64,000 nucleotides of DNA from positions 23,622,001 to 23,686,000 of the forward strand of contig CM075937.1 of NCBI GenBank assembly GCA_038030265.1. Reading direction: 5' to 3'. A program made the translations under genes and the position numbers. This document shows positions 28,435-38,214 of the stretch, in pieces. Under the pieces are notes generated by a model. It saw only the letters and a list, made by a program, of their open reading frames with translations. It searched no databases and was not told the DNA's origin. Position 1 is the first letter of the stretch. Every line of letters starts with the position of its first letter. The DNA is from Corythucha ciliata. Lineage: Eukaryota; Arthropoda; Insecta; Hemiptera; Tingidae.

Positions 28435-28464
28435 TCAACGGCGGGTGGTCATAGCATAAGGCAT
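28435..28464 (-). promoter_or_regulatory. Upstream ORF just before the EBF start codon
   Basis: A 10-codon reading frame (ATG to TGA, encoding MPYAMTTRR) ends one nucleotide before the EBF ATG. A second 30-nt upstream frame (MERESVFRV) lies at 28,523-28,552. If the leader spans this region, both would be translated ahead of EBF and could damp or gate its translation. The transcription start is unknown. Confidence 0.45.
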
Positions 28465-29396
28465 TTTTGGCGCAACACGTCTCTAGTGGCCGCCGGTTGG
28501 GTCTCTGGGGCCTTTCCCTTCGTCACACGCGGAAAACGGACTCTCTCTCCATGGCCCCCCAACCCCTTACCCCCACCACTGGTTAAGTTTTAGCGTGGCT
28601 TGGATTTCACCCCCTTCTATTGCCTCCCTGTGTAACTGTTTCGGGGGTTTATTCCCGCCCGGTTTTGGTTTGAAGTGCTGAAGCTGTAGTCCGCCTCCTT
28701 GGAATACAACGCCCGACCGTTTGAAAACCTCCTTTTCCCACCCGCCCAGTTGTGCCCAGTAGAAAGAGCTCGGGGATGTTTTCACCCCATTTCCAACCAA
28801 AAGAGGCGGATCATTTCGTTAAAAAGAGGGGGTAAATCAGGGGGCAGGCGGAGTTTGTGGAAACTCCCAGAGGCGGAGCTCCGGGAATAGGAAAAACCCC
28901 TTGGGAAGTGGCCTGCTTCTATAGACCCCCTTTTGGGGGTGAGCTCTGTACGCTGAACCCGACCTAGACGCTTCACAACCCCTGAGAAAAGGGATGCAGG
29001 CACAACCAAAGTGCAACGCTTTGCTTGTTTAAAACACGCCATCCCATAAATTGTTCCATAAAGAAATAATGCCCGGCTGTACATCATTTTTTCAAGCTAA
29101 AAAATATCGAATTCTTACATTTTTCTTACCCGTTTTGCCTTTGTTTTAAATATTTCTTACCTCAGCCGTTTCCACCACGTTTGGAAATGTGGTGTCAAAA
29201 AAAAATTTGAAGTTAAAAAAAAAAAAAAAAAAAAAAGGAGGGAAGGAGAATCAGCCCTTGACTTTCATAGTAGGTCAATATGAATTATAAATAAGGATAA
29301 AAGTAGGTGAGTGAGGCTCCCTCATTAATGCGTTATCTCCCCCTCTGATCACTTTTAACGGAATTAGGTAACGCTCTACATTCCTTCGAGGGTTTT
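28465..29396. other. EBF 5' flank / LAP-A 3' flank
   Basis: This is about 930 bp between the LAP-A poly(A) signal and the EBF upstream ORF. The EBF-proximal part (28,440-28,990) is clearly more GC-rich and is a plausible promoter and leader region. The distal part is AT-rich with an A22 tract at 29,215-29,236. No gene is seen. Confidence 0.6.
29215..29236 (+). repeat. Poly(A) tract of 22
   Basis: This simple A homopolymer follows a shorter A run at 29,197-29,205. It lies downstream of LAP-A. Confidence 0.85.
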
Positions 29397-29402
29397 TTTA
29401 TT
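29397..29402 (-). terminator. LAP-A polyadenylation signal
   Basis: AATAAA on the minus strand sits about 77 nt downstream of the LAP-A stop codon. This is an ordinary spacing for a short 3' untranslated region. Confidence 0.6.
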
Positions 29403-29478
29403 ATGGCAAGACTTCACAATTCCGACACTTTGACGTGACAATATTTTTCGATTTTGTACAACAAGCGGCTGAGTTATT

Positions 29479-31600
29479 TCAACAGTCGTGGAAATGCTCG
29501 TGCGGGCAAGCGATTTGATATAAAAATTGAACCAAAGTTCGCACCGGTCGTCCCGTCATAGATGACTTTCGTATGTAGGGCATTCCGATGCCCGTGTGCT
29601 GCATTCCCGAGCCTGAAATGTCCAAGTGAACGAAATCGATGCAGGCGGGCGCAAATTCGAGAAGAAAAGCGGCTCCGAGGCAGGGATAACCTCCGGGCCC
29701 TTTGCCCACGTTTGTTGTGTCGACTCCTCCAATTTCTGTTGAGTGGGAAATTTTAGCTGTGCTGGTGAATGGAGGGGAATGGTTGATGGTTAATTTACGC
29801 ACCCCTTATCTTTGATCGGTAGTATTTCCAGAAAGGCATCCGCCATACGCGATCCCCGGTAATGGAGCCGGCTCGATTAAGTTCTGACCAGACGATGTCT
29901 GAAGTTGAATACACTGCGCTCGGCGGTGAACCCAGCGCTGTCTTCATTCCAACTGTGTATAATTCAAAACAATTGTGAATTATGACGTAAAGCATTCGGA
30001 AAGATTAGTATGTGGTTTTACTCGCTGAAGTCGACAGATTCAACGAAAGGCATGGTTGATACTTTTCGAGATAAGAGAGAATATCAGCCGTCGCAACTCG
30101 ACCCTCGTTGTCTGTGTCCTCGATTTTAACTGTTTTCCCGTTTCGTGACATGACAACATCGCCCGGTTTGGCCGCCGTTCCACTTATCATGTTCTCGTAC
30201 ACGCCGAGTAAAGCAACAACGTTGATAGGCAACTGCATTCGAGCGATAGCTCGAAACATACCAACGATGGCGGCCGTTCCAGCCAAATCGGCTCGATGTT
30301 CGGACATTCCTTTGCACGGTTTCAAAGCCATGCCACCCGTGTCGAATGTCGCTCCCTTTCCTGGAAATTTCAATTGTTTCAGTGGTTGATCAATCGTGGT
30401 TCAAGCCATCGTATTAACGTTTTTTTACCAACAAAACCAATGGGTCTGTCATCCATGTCTGCTCCGCAGTATTTTAGCTCGACTAGCATGGGTGGTTCAC
30501 AAGAACCTTTAGCCATGGTTAACAGTCCGTGGAACCCATTGCACTCGAGCCACTCCCTGTCCTTCACTTCGAATCGCACGCCGCAGGGACAAAGATGTTG
30601 TTGCATAAACTAGAAAAGAAGCACAAGTTCGGGTCATTCTTATTTCTGAGACTCAAATTCCAACTTACTCTCGTTAGAATGTTCGGAGTCATCAAGTTTC
30701 CGGGAGTCTCTTCGATTTCCCTCGCCATATTTTGAGCCTCAGCTTTGACCAAACCTCGAATCCATCCAGCGCTATATGAAGTGCGGTTGTTGTTAAGAGA
30801 CAAAACAAATGTCTAATTTAAATTTTTAAAAACAGTATTCTTACTGATCACCCGAATACAAATCAATCGTAGACGCTTTTTCCCGGTCGTCGTAGTTCTT
30901 CCAGTCTTGATATTTCCACACGGCCAGACCGGCACCTTCGGCAGCAGCCTCTGTGTTGGTAAAATCATCCACATAGATATTTCTTATTCCCTGTATGGTT
31001 AGGATTGAAACGAAGAGGTCCTTCAATTATTAAACAAATTATCGATTTACCTGATCCTGTAGAGCCATAGCTCCAACGCCCGCCGCTATACGGATATTCT
31101 CCTTACACTCGTCAAGCGCTTCGTACGAGTTGTATTCCGCGCTCTCATGTCCAAGACCGGCGGCAGCCACCAAATAAAATTCATCTCCTAAATTACCAAA
31201 AACTTGAGCGCTCCCTTTCTTTATTTTCGTGCTGTTAAAAAGAAACTAATTTTATAAATCATCGATGCTATTTTCAATAAATTTACCCTTTGATGAGTTC
31301 TCGAAGCTTTCCCGAGACGCTCTCGTCAAATTTGCACGCCGTATGGGTCAATTTAAATTCACCGGGACAACATCCCTCGTAGACTCCAACCACGAGACCT
31401 TTCTAGTTTCGACAGTGCCAAAGTGAGAAAAATGCCAAATGGTGCGGAGGGTGGAGATGCAGTGTCAGTGGCTGGGTAAAACTTACTTTTCCCTCAATGC
31501 AAGCCGGATTGCCGCTTCCATGTCGTACGAAAAACAATTGAGACGCCCGTTTGCCGAATGCTGACGTCAATAATTTCAACCTGGGTACAAAGGCCGGCAT
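29479..31600 (-). CDS. M17 leucyl/cytosol aminopeptidase, LAP-A
   Basis: This is a complete nine-exon gene for a 535-residue M17 aminopeptidase, a hexameric two-metal enzyme that removes N-terminal residues from peptides. Exons are 31,600-31,487, 31,402-31,287, 31,231-31,051, 30,990-30,845, 30,771-30,669, 30,609-30,429, 30,360-30,022, 29,952-29,803 and 29,756-29,479. All introns are GT-AG and 46-84 nt. Residues 39-47 (KGLVVGVYE) open the N-terminal domain and residues 282 onward form the catalytic domain. Lys282, Asp287, Lys294, Asp305, Asp364, Glu366 and Arg368 match bovine LAP K250, D255, K262, D273, D332, E334 and R336 in both identity and spacing. The usual ATLTGA loop reads STSAIG. The first 38 residues are basic with little acid and could be a mitochondrial presequence. 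A sperm-type (S-Lap-like) role is possible. The protein should be active unless the loop change matters. Confidence 0.95.
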
Positions 31601-32261
31601 CTTACGCTTAATGTCTTAATGTTCGTCGCTGTTGGGGCTTTTCTCTGAAGCATTAGATGGTATGATGAATTTGAATGTTTTCTTAAGACATTGTTGTTTG
31701 AGGAACTGAAATGATTGGTAAAATGTGATGAAATTTATAATTTTGATGTGAGATTTCAACACATGAAACCGAATGGCCGTTAAAAAAATCATATGTTGCG
31801 CAAGTAATAATCTGGTTGTAAGCTCGTCTCTTGAATGCTTCAGTTATGATCAGAGGCAGTGGCTGAAAGATCATTGTGCTTTGATTCTCCTTGGAGAACG
31901 GAGCTCTCCACTTCTGGGGTACTTTGAGAGGGCAGGCACCAGACAGGTTTGAGGAGCCGTGCTATAGGTACGAACGTTTGTGATCCCTTTGGTTTTTTGA
32001 GATCCTCAAAAGGACCCTAAAAGGTACACGGCTGTATTACTTTTGGAAGGGCCTCATGAATGCCTCATAAAATGCTATTTACATGTACAAGAGTGTAGCC
32101 ACTACGGGACAATCCTCAAAACCGAAAGCTATACTCGGGAACAGTCAATAATTAACCCGATTGTTGTACGACGATTGTTGTAGTTTGTTTTGACGACTTT
32201 GCCGGTTCACTGAAAAAAAAATGATAGTGGCCTGTACTCAGAAACCAACCTTAACCTTTAA
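31601..32261. other. LAP-A 5' flank
   Basis: This is AT-rich sequence upstream of LAP-A with no supported gene. It presumably contains the LAP-A promoter, but no clear core element was recognised. Confidence 0.6.
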
Positions 32262-32382
32262 GCTGCGTTTACATTTAAGAGTTTTTTGCTCTCGAGAGCT
32301 TAACTCGCCAGTTTAAACGGGCCCGAGAGTTTTCGGGAAGGGCATCCGGGCACTCTCAGAGAGTTCAACTCTCGAGAGTTAA
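32262..32382. mobile_element. Probable small inverted-repeat element with CTCTCGAGAG palindromes
   Basis: The start reads AAGCTGCGTTTACATT. It contains TTTGCTCTCGAGAGC and ends in the 14-bp palindrome AACTCTCGAGAGTT at about 32,367-32,380. Its boundaries are uncertain, and it abuts the next element. Confidence 0.4.
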
Positions 32383-32530
32383 GGTCAATTCAGATTATTC
32401 GGACGTGACGTGGGAACACGCTGTCCCACGTTCGATATAAAAGTCCAACATATGCTTTTGTACGTTAACGTTCACATTGCTCGGACACGCATCATCCCAC
32501 GTCACGTCCGAGTAGTCTGTATCGACCTTT
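32380..32530. mobile_element. MITE with ~35-bp TIRs around GGACGTGACGTGGGA
   Basis: The left end, AAGGTCAATTCAGATTATTC then GGACGTGACGTGGGA, is matched inverted at the right by TCCCACGTCACGTCCGA then GTAGTCTGTATCGACCTT. The 67-codon ORF over this region has no independent support. Confidence 0.7.
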
Positions 32531-32743
32531 AGGTCGGTCGTCCACTGGAAGCGTTTTCGAGTGGCGCTACAACGGGCGACAACGAGCGTACATCCCAAAG
32601 CCTCAAATTGAATGTGACATCGTCCACTGCAGGCTTAGCAGCAGTGAATTCAATTTATGTCTTTTTGTATTTACGCTCGATGTCGCTCGTTGTAGCGCGT
32701 TGTAGCGCCGCTCGAAAACACTTCCAGTGGACGACCGGCCTTA
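32530..32743. mobile_element. MITE with ~60-bp TIRs (GTCGTCCACTGGAAG ends)
   Basis: The left arm begins TAGGTCGGTCGTCCACTGG and runs to about 32,590. The right arm (about 32,672-32,743) is its inverted, slightly diverged copy ending CCAGTGGACGACCGGCCTTA. It directly abuts the preceding element. Confidence 0.75.
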
Positions 32744-33589
32744 CTCTCACGTGTAATAGCTTCTAACTTCTAATTTTTTTTACTCTTTTCACGAAACTGC
32801 AAAAATGCAGGGCTAAGTAGGTATAAAACTGCCAGTTTTTGGGCTAAATAACCGCAAACATTGCAAGGGCGACCAAAGTGTTGAGAATCGATGAATAAAC
32901 AGCCAAATTGCAAGTTGCTTGGCTGAATATCCGTAAAATGAAAGACTGGGACTAAATAGTCGTGAAGCAGCAGGTTTACGTCTTAGTTCAGTATACAGAG
33001 CAATACAAATAGCTAAAACCTGCAAAAGGTGGTGTAAGCTATTTTATTTTTTTAATTATTCCGTTAAGGTCATGTTAACAAGGAATCACAGTTTGCACCC
33101 AAAATTTCAATAGGCTCAAGTTTTGACAGCCCAAAAACCTCAAAATAATTTGACTTTTTTCAGTCCTTTGACTGTACTTTGATGATTCGAAGAGTCCGCA
33201 ACGATATGGGGTGGCGACTGGCGAACCTATTTTTAAGGGCGGATAGAGTTGGCCAACTCACCCCTACAAGGGATGGAAAAAATTGCCCAAACGAGGCGAC
33301 TAATCTTATGCAGTTGTGGGCGCTGAGTCGATAAAAATCAGTTATAAGCCCGTGGGCTGATTACTTCTCGAGTCAGTGGTGGTCCCAGGGGGGGGGGGCA
33401 TTAGGTGATGCCCCCCCCCCTGAGGTTCTTCGACATTTATATAACACATTAGGAACAAAAAGTCATAAATTATTTTATAAATCTTGGCAATGACATGGAA
33501 AAAAGACGCCATTTGAAGCTGGGTGGGTGCTATTAACAGGAGCTCCTGAGCTTCCCAGTGATCCAGTGCTATCGATGCTTGTGCGGGGT

Positions 33590-34265
33590 CCAGACATATT
33601 GGTGGGCGGAAAAATTGGTGGGTGCAGTAATGTAAGAATTCCTGCACCCATCAATATGTCCGTTGTGTATCGGACAAATTGGTGGGCGGTCATATTGGTG
33701 GATGGAGAAAAATTCCCTCGACCTATATTTGTCAGAAACACTCCGGACATATTGGTGGTTGGTCATATTGGTGGGTGAAGCCACCCATTCGTACGTAGTT
33801 TATTGGACAAATTGGTGAGCCACCTGTATGACTGAACCACCGTACGTGTTTGGCGTGTGCCTCACTCACGTTTACTATGATTTTAAGTTCGCTAGGTTTC
33901 TCTGAACTAAAAACATCGGAAACCAAACGAGGTTCTATGCTTTATTTATCAATCATTGGACTAATTTGAGATATTTTCAGGTGAAATCGAATTCCTGCGG
34001 TGGCCCACCAAATTTGTCCCAAGTAGTCTCCGGACTTACTGGTGGCCCCCCAATTCATTGTCTAATACACTGCGGACGAATTGGTGGCTTCACCCACCAA
34101 TATTTCCGAAGTGTTTTGGACAAATTGGGGGAGAGGGAATTTTTCCCATCCACCAATAATGACCGCCCACCAATTTGTCCGGTACACAACGGACATATTC
34201 ATATTGGTGGGTGCAGGAATTCCTTCCATTACCGCACCCTCCAATTTGTCCGTCCACCAATATGA
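33590..34265. mobile_element. Foldback element with ~230-bp arms built of CATATTGGTGG motifs
   Basis: The left arm 33,590-33,830 and right arm 34,035-34,265 are inverted copies. Each carries repeated short blocks (CATATTGGTGGGTG, GACAAATTGGTGGGCGG and AGGAATTCCTGCACCC) and therefore smaller inverted repeats of its own. About 200 bp separates the arms. All ORFs here on both strands translate the same repeat and are not genes. Confidence 0.8.
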
Positions 34266-34514
34266 CAGCGACTCTGGATTGTGTTAACACAGGTATAAAC
34301 ATTCTAAAGCTGGGTGATCTGCTTGTGCTTGTTATATTTCTTGTTGTTATGTGAGTGTACGCACGTACGTGTGAGTCGCGCCCCCGTTTACGGAGGACTA
34401 ACGTTCTTTAAGGATCGTGACCTCACACGTGGTGTCCTCAGTCCAAATGTACGATCCATGGATGTACACGATTGATGACACTTTCATACGAATTTGATTT
34501 GTATACCTACACTT

Positions 34515-34639
34515 AAGCCCGTATTTATGAATGTTCCTTGAGTCAAGGAACCGTTGAGAACAGTTTTGATCACAATAAAAACCCTTGTTCTAATGAATTT
34601 CAAGGGTTCCTTATTGACAAGGAACGTTCATTCGGGCAT
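34515..34639. mobile_element. MITE related to the GGCCCGTATTCATAG family
   Basis: The left end AGCCCGTATTTATGAATG, then TTCCTTGAGTCAAGGAAC, pairs with the right end CAAGGAACGTTCATTCGGGC. It is short and noncoding, and similar in its ends to the element at 9,220. Confidence 0.6.
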
Positions 34640-34849
34640 TAGTTTTAGTTTTGAAGTAGGAAAAATTTGCGGGACGATGCTAGTTTTTCAAGCACCGACC
34701 GCGATACGTTTAAAATCGGAAAAATTACTGCAGTTCGCGTATATGATAACGAAAAATTGACCCATGTGAAGAAGAGTAACAAACGGCCTGGTGCCCCTCC
34801 CTGGATGAGTTCCTGGGACCGCCCTTGTCTCGAGTTATGGTATAATTTG

Positions 34850-35552
34850 TACGAAAAAACGTTGTTTTTGGCTTGATTTGTTTATTAAAATCCTCACGCC
34901 CTACATTTAGTGATGAATTCGTTTCATATGTCGTTTCCGAAGTTGTTTTCGGTGCTGAATCAAATGCACGGTAGCTCGATTCTCTGAGATCAATATTATT
35001 TGAGTTATGAACGAAAATACCCGAAAAAACTCGATTTTTTCCATACTTAAATGTGCCATAAAAAATTTGTATAACGATTTACGCAGGACTGACCATTTTC
35101 TCTCATCGTACGCAGTTTTTTGTGCTGAATTGAATTAGCTATTGTCGGGATCGGTAGTAACAATACTTTTTGAGTTACTGACAACATCTCCAGCATTTTT
35201 GAATGATTTGTTCTAATATATTTGTGGGCATATCTCAGAAATTATTGACCCCAGCGATCCCTACAAACGCTCATTCGATTCAGCACAAAAAACTACGTAA
35301 GATCAGAGAACATGGTTAGTCCTGCCCAAAATCTTGATACACATTTTCATAGCACATCAAAGTATGGGGAAAAACTCGTTTATATGGGTATTTTCGTTAG
35401 TAACTCAAAGAATATCGATCGCAGAGAAACGAGACATCATGCATTCGATTCAAAAACTACATCAGAAATCACATCTACGTCAACTGCATTGCTAAACGTG
35501 GGACGTGAGGATTTGTTGGTAGTATTTAAGTCAAAAACCGAGTCGTAACTCA
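34850..35552. repeat. Large inverted repeat, ~310-bp arms
   Basis: The arm at 34,850-35,165 and the arm at 35,235-35,552 are diverged inverted copies around about 70 bp. Shared blocks include GAACGAAAATACCC (as TAACGAAAATACCC), GCAGGACTGACCATTTTCTC and GTTTTTTGTGCTGAATTGAA. Arms differ at roughly one base in four or five. Confidence 0.75.
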
Positions 35553-35829
35553 AAAACTAATCGTCTCACGGACTTGTGGTTGATTTTTATCGACTCGACC
35601 CTCAATCTACTTAGGATTAAACACCCCGATTGGGCAAATTGCTTCACCCATTATATAATTATAATTATAGCGATGAGTTGGCCAACGTCTCTCCCCCCCC
35701 CCCACCGTTAAAAGGCTGTTTGCCACCCCGTATCGTTGCGGACTCTTCGAATCCTGGTAGTATGCATCAAAAGGAATTTTTTAATCCATATTTGAAGTTG
35801 GGCCGAATTTTGCCACTATTCTGCCTTTT

Positions 35830-38050
35830 TTTAGCTTTATTCCCTGTACTATGTGCTATTCCTTTTTCAAAGCGTCATACCCAAAAAGCTATCGTTTCAA
35901 TCGATACTCCTCCTCATTAAAAGTTCTAGAGCATCGAAAGGAGAGCTCAGGAACATCTGAATCAACCACCCGGAACCAGTTATTGACGTTTTTCACAAAA
36001 TTCACTATTAGGCTGGTAGGTACAATTCATTATGCCGATGTAATGGAGTTACTCAGGACGAAATAAGTACGAGATGTTGTCACTCCACGAGTGTTTTATT
36101 AACCAAACCAGGTTTCAACCACTCATCATCATCAGTGGTTATCACAGGGAGTTGAGTCACAATAAAATGAAATCGTGTTGTTATACCACTTGTCAAACAT
36201 CATGGAGTTGATGATTGATGAATGATTTATCAAGTCATGGGTGCAAAATAGACCTCACGTTGATAATTTCCAGAACTGGAACGTTGGAGAAGATAAATGG
36301 CTTGCTACCCTGTAGTCTATAGTACGGGGGGTTGGGTGTCTGTCTAGTAACATCTCAGACATACTGTGGAAATAGTGTAAAGGCTACTTAAGTACAAAAT
36401 GGCTCTGAAATTCTGATCTTCGTTCAAGATAAGTATTACGTATTTTTTATTTTTCCACAGAACAGACACTTTTACCCAATAAACGCTTACCATACCGTAC
36501 CTCTTGAGTCCCCACTCAGTTACAGCGCAATATAAAGAGCGCAAACGAATATCCAGAATTTGTATATGTTTGGTCCGAATGAACCTTAGCATAGCGTGTG
36601 AAGGCATGCGAAATCCCTAGCTATACCTGCGATTTTCCAAGTATTCCCGTAATTTTCATTCACTCAAAAACAACTACTCGTTTAGTCAGCTTTCCAGCTA
36701 TGCAAAAAAAATATGTTCATTTGCACAATAAAAAACCAATAAGAACCCCCCGAGCGATGAGGAACACCAAAAAGAGTCACCCCGCAAGTATTTTGCTAAC
36801 CTATAGCCTCCCAAACGTGGCCATTACTGGCGCATAATCGTCAGCACAGCCATGCCAGAATAGGGCTCCAATCCTCTACCAGGACACGTGCCCTTCCAGT
36901 ATGTCTGCTAAGGTGTCCATGAAATAGATAATCGGATGAAATATAGGGGTGGTTCCGCTCGTTTGCGATCAACATTATTGCTAGACGTTCGTGAAAATTA
37001 TTGCACACGTTTTGTATATGTATACATCTTTTATGAATCTATACTTTTACCAATAAATGCCACCTATACGCTCAAAAACAGATGCTGTTGTAATAGAAAT
37101 TTGCTCCGTTAGAAGGAGCGCGAAATTCTGTTGAAAACGGCATACTATTCGATAATGTAACCGAAATAGAACCAGGCGACAGAACCTCCGAAATCCAAAG
37201 AAAATTACTTTTCCTAGGCGACTTTTTCTTTTTGTAACTGTGAAAATGAACCGTTTTTTGCACCGCTAAAAAGCTGGCTCAATGACAAATTGTTTTTGAG
37301 TGATTTGAAAAAAAAATCACGTGGATTCTTGGAAAATAGCCTAAGATTAATGTTTGTGCAGGCATAATTTACAATTTTTTATTGGTTTCATACACGCCAG
37401 GCTAAGGTTCATTCGGACCAAACACATACGAACTCTGGATATACGTTTGCGCTCTTTTCATTGCGCTACTTATTTTGAGTGAGGGTTCATCTTAGATTGC
37501 ATGGCAAGCATTTATTGGGAAAAAGTGACCGTTCTGTGGAAAAACAAAAAATACGTACTGATTATCTTGAACGAAAACCAGAATTTCAGAGGCCGACAAA
37601 TGACCATTTTGTGCTCAATTATCCTTTCTACTATTTCCACAGTTTGTCTGTGAATTTATTAAGTAGACACCCACCCCCCGCACTAGACAGGGGTGGAACG
37701 CTGGGGTGAGAGTAGCGCGTCTTTATCTTCTCCAACATCCCAGTTCTGGAAGTTATGAACGTGAAGTCTATTTCGCACCTATGACTTGATAAATCATTGA
37801 TGGCAAGGACCCAGAACGGTGCCAGAGGCGATTAGAGGTCAATAATGACATGCGGAGCGCTAAAATCCAGTCTAAGAGTGAATTTTGAGAAATTTCGATT
37901 TGGGACAAAGAGCGTTTGAAACGTCAATAACTGGTACCTGGTGGTTGATTCAGATGTTCCTGAGCTTTCCTTTCGATGCTCTAGAACTTTCAATGAGAAG
38001 GGGTATCGATTGAAACAATAGTTTTATATAGGTATGACGCTTTGAAAAAA
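35830..38050. repeat. Giant inverted repeat, arms 0.8-0.9 kb
   Basis: The left arm (about 35,830-36,735) and right arm (about 37,235-38,050) are inverted copies around a ~500-bp loop. Shared landmarks include TAAGGTTCATTCGGACCAAA, TGTTCTGTGGAAAAA and TTCCAGTTCTGGAA. ORFs in the two arms look similar only because the DNA is duplicated, and in different frames. No transposase is seen. Confidence 0.8.
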
Positions 38051-38062
38051 AAAAAAAAAATT

Positions 38063-38105
38063 TCGCTCCGGCAGCTGGCGGTCGGAAAGAGTGCATTTCA
38101 TTTTG
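38063..38105 (+). repeat. Dispersed ~42-bp module, copy 1
   Basis: TCGCTCCGGCAGCTGGCGGT followed by CGGAAAGAGTGCATTTCAT recurs at 52,446-52,488 and inverted at about 53,717-53,757. It follows a 16-A run. Confidence 0.7.
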
Positions 38106-38214
38106 TATACGGATACCCTAAGCCGTCCCAGAAGTAGTAATGTTGAGACCAAGATTTTTTTCGTTTGTTTGACCCTCCCTCGTACTGTTTGCTGCCGGGT
38201 TTGTTTAAGCTGAA

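Larger units (their letters stand above)
33186..35757. repeat. Outer inverted repeat pair enclosing two foldbacks
   Basis: The arm at 33,186-33,346 reappears in inverse orientation at 35,578-35,757. Shared landmarks are GATTTTTATCGACTC, GGGCAA, GAGTTGGCCAAC and TATCGTTGCGGACTC, with small indels between them. The pair brackets the foldbacks at 33,590-34,265 and 34,850-35,552. The flank of the left arm (33,080-33,170) has a further inverted relative at about 39,965-40,060 (TTTTTGGGCTGTCAAAA). Confidence 0.75.

Noticed and set aside
30108..30613. Plus-strand ORFs opposite the LAP-A catalytic exons
   Set aside because: These are antisense shadows of the real minus-strand exons, which carry the M17 motifs and splice sites.
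35735..35757. tRNA-like T-loop sequence TTCGAATCC
   Set aside because: There is no matching acceptor or anticodon stem nearby, and it lies in an inverted-repeat arm.
36344..37709. Two ORFs on opposite strands that look related
   Set aside because: They come from the two arms of the giant palindrome and read different frames, so the similarity is at the DNA level only.
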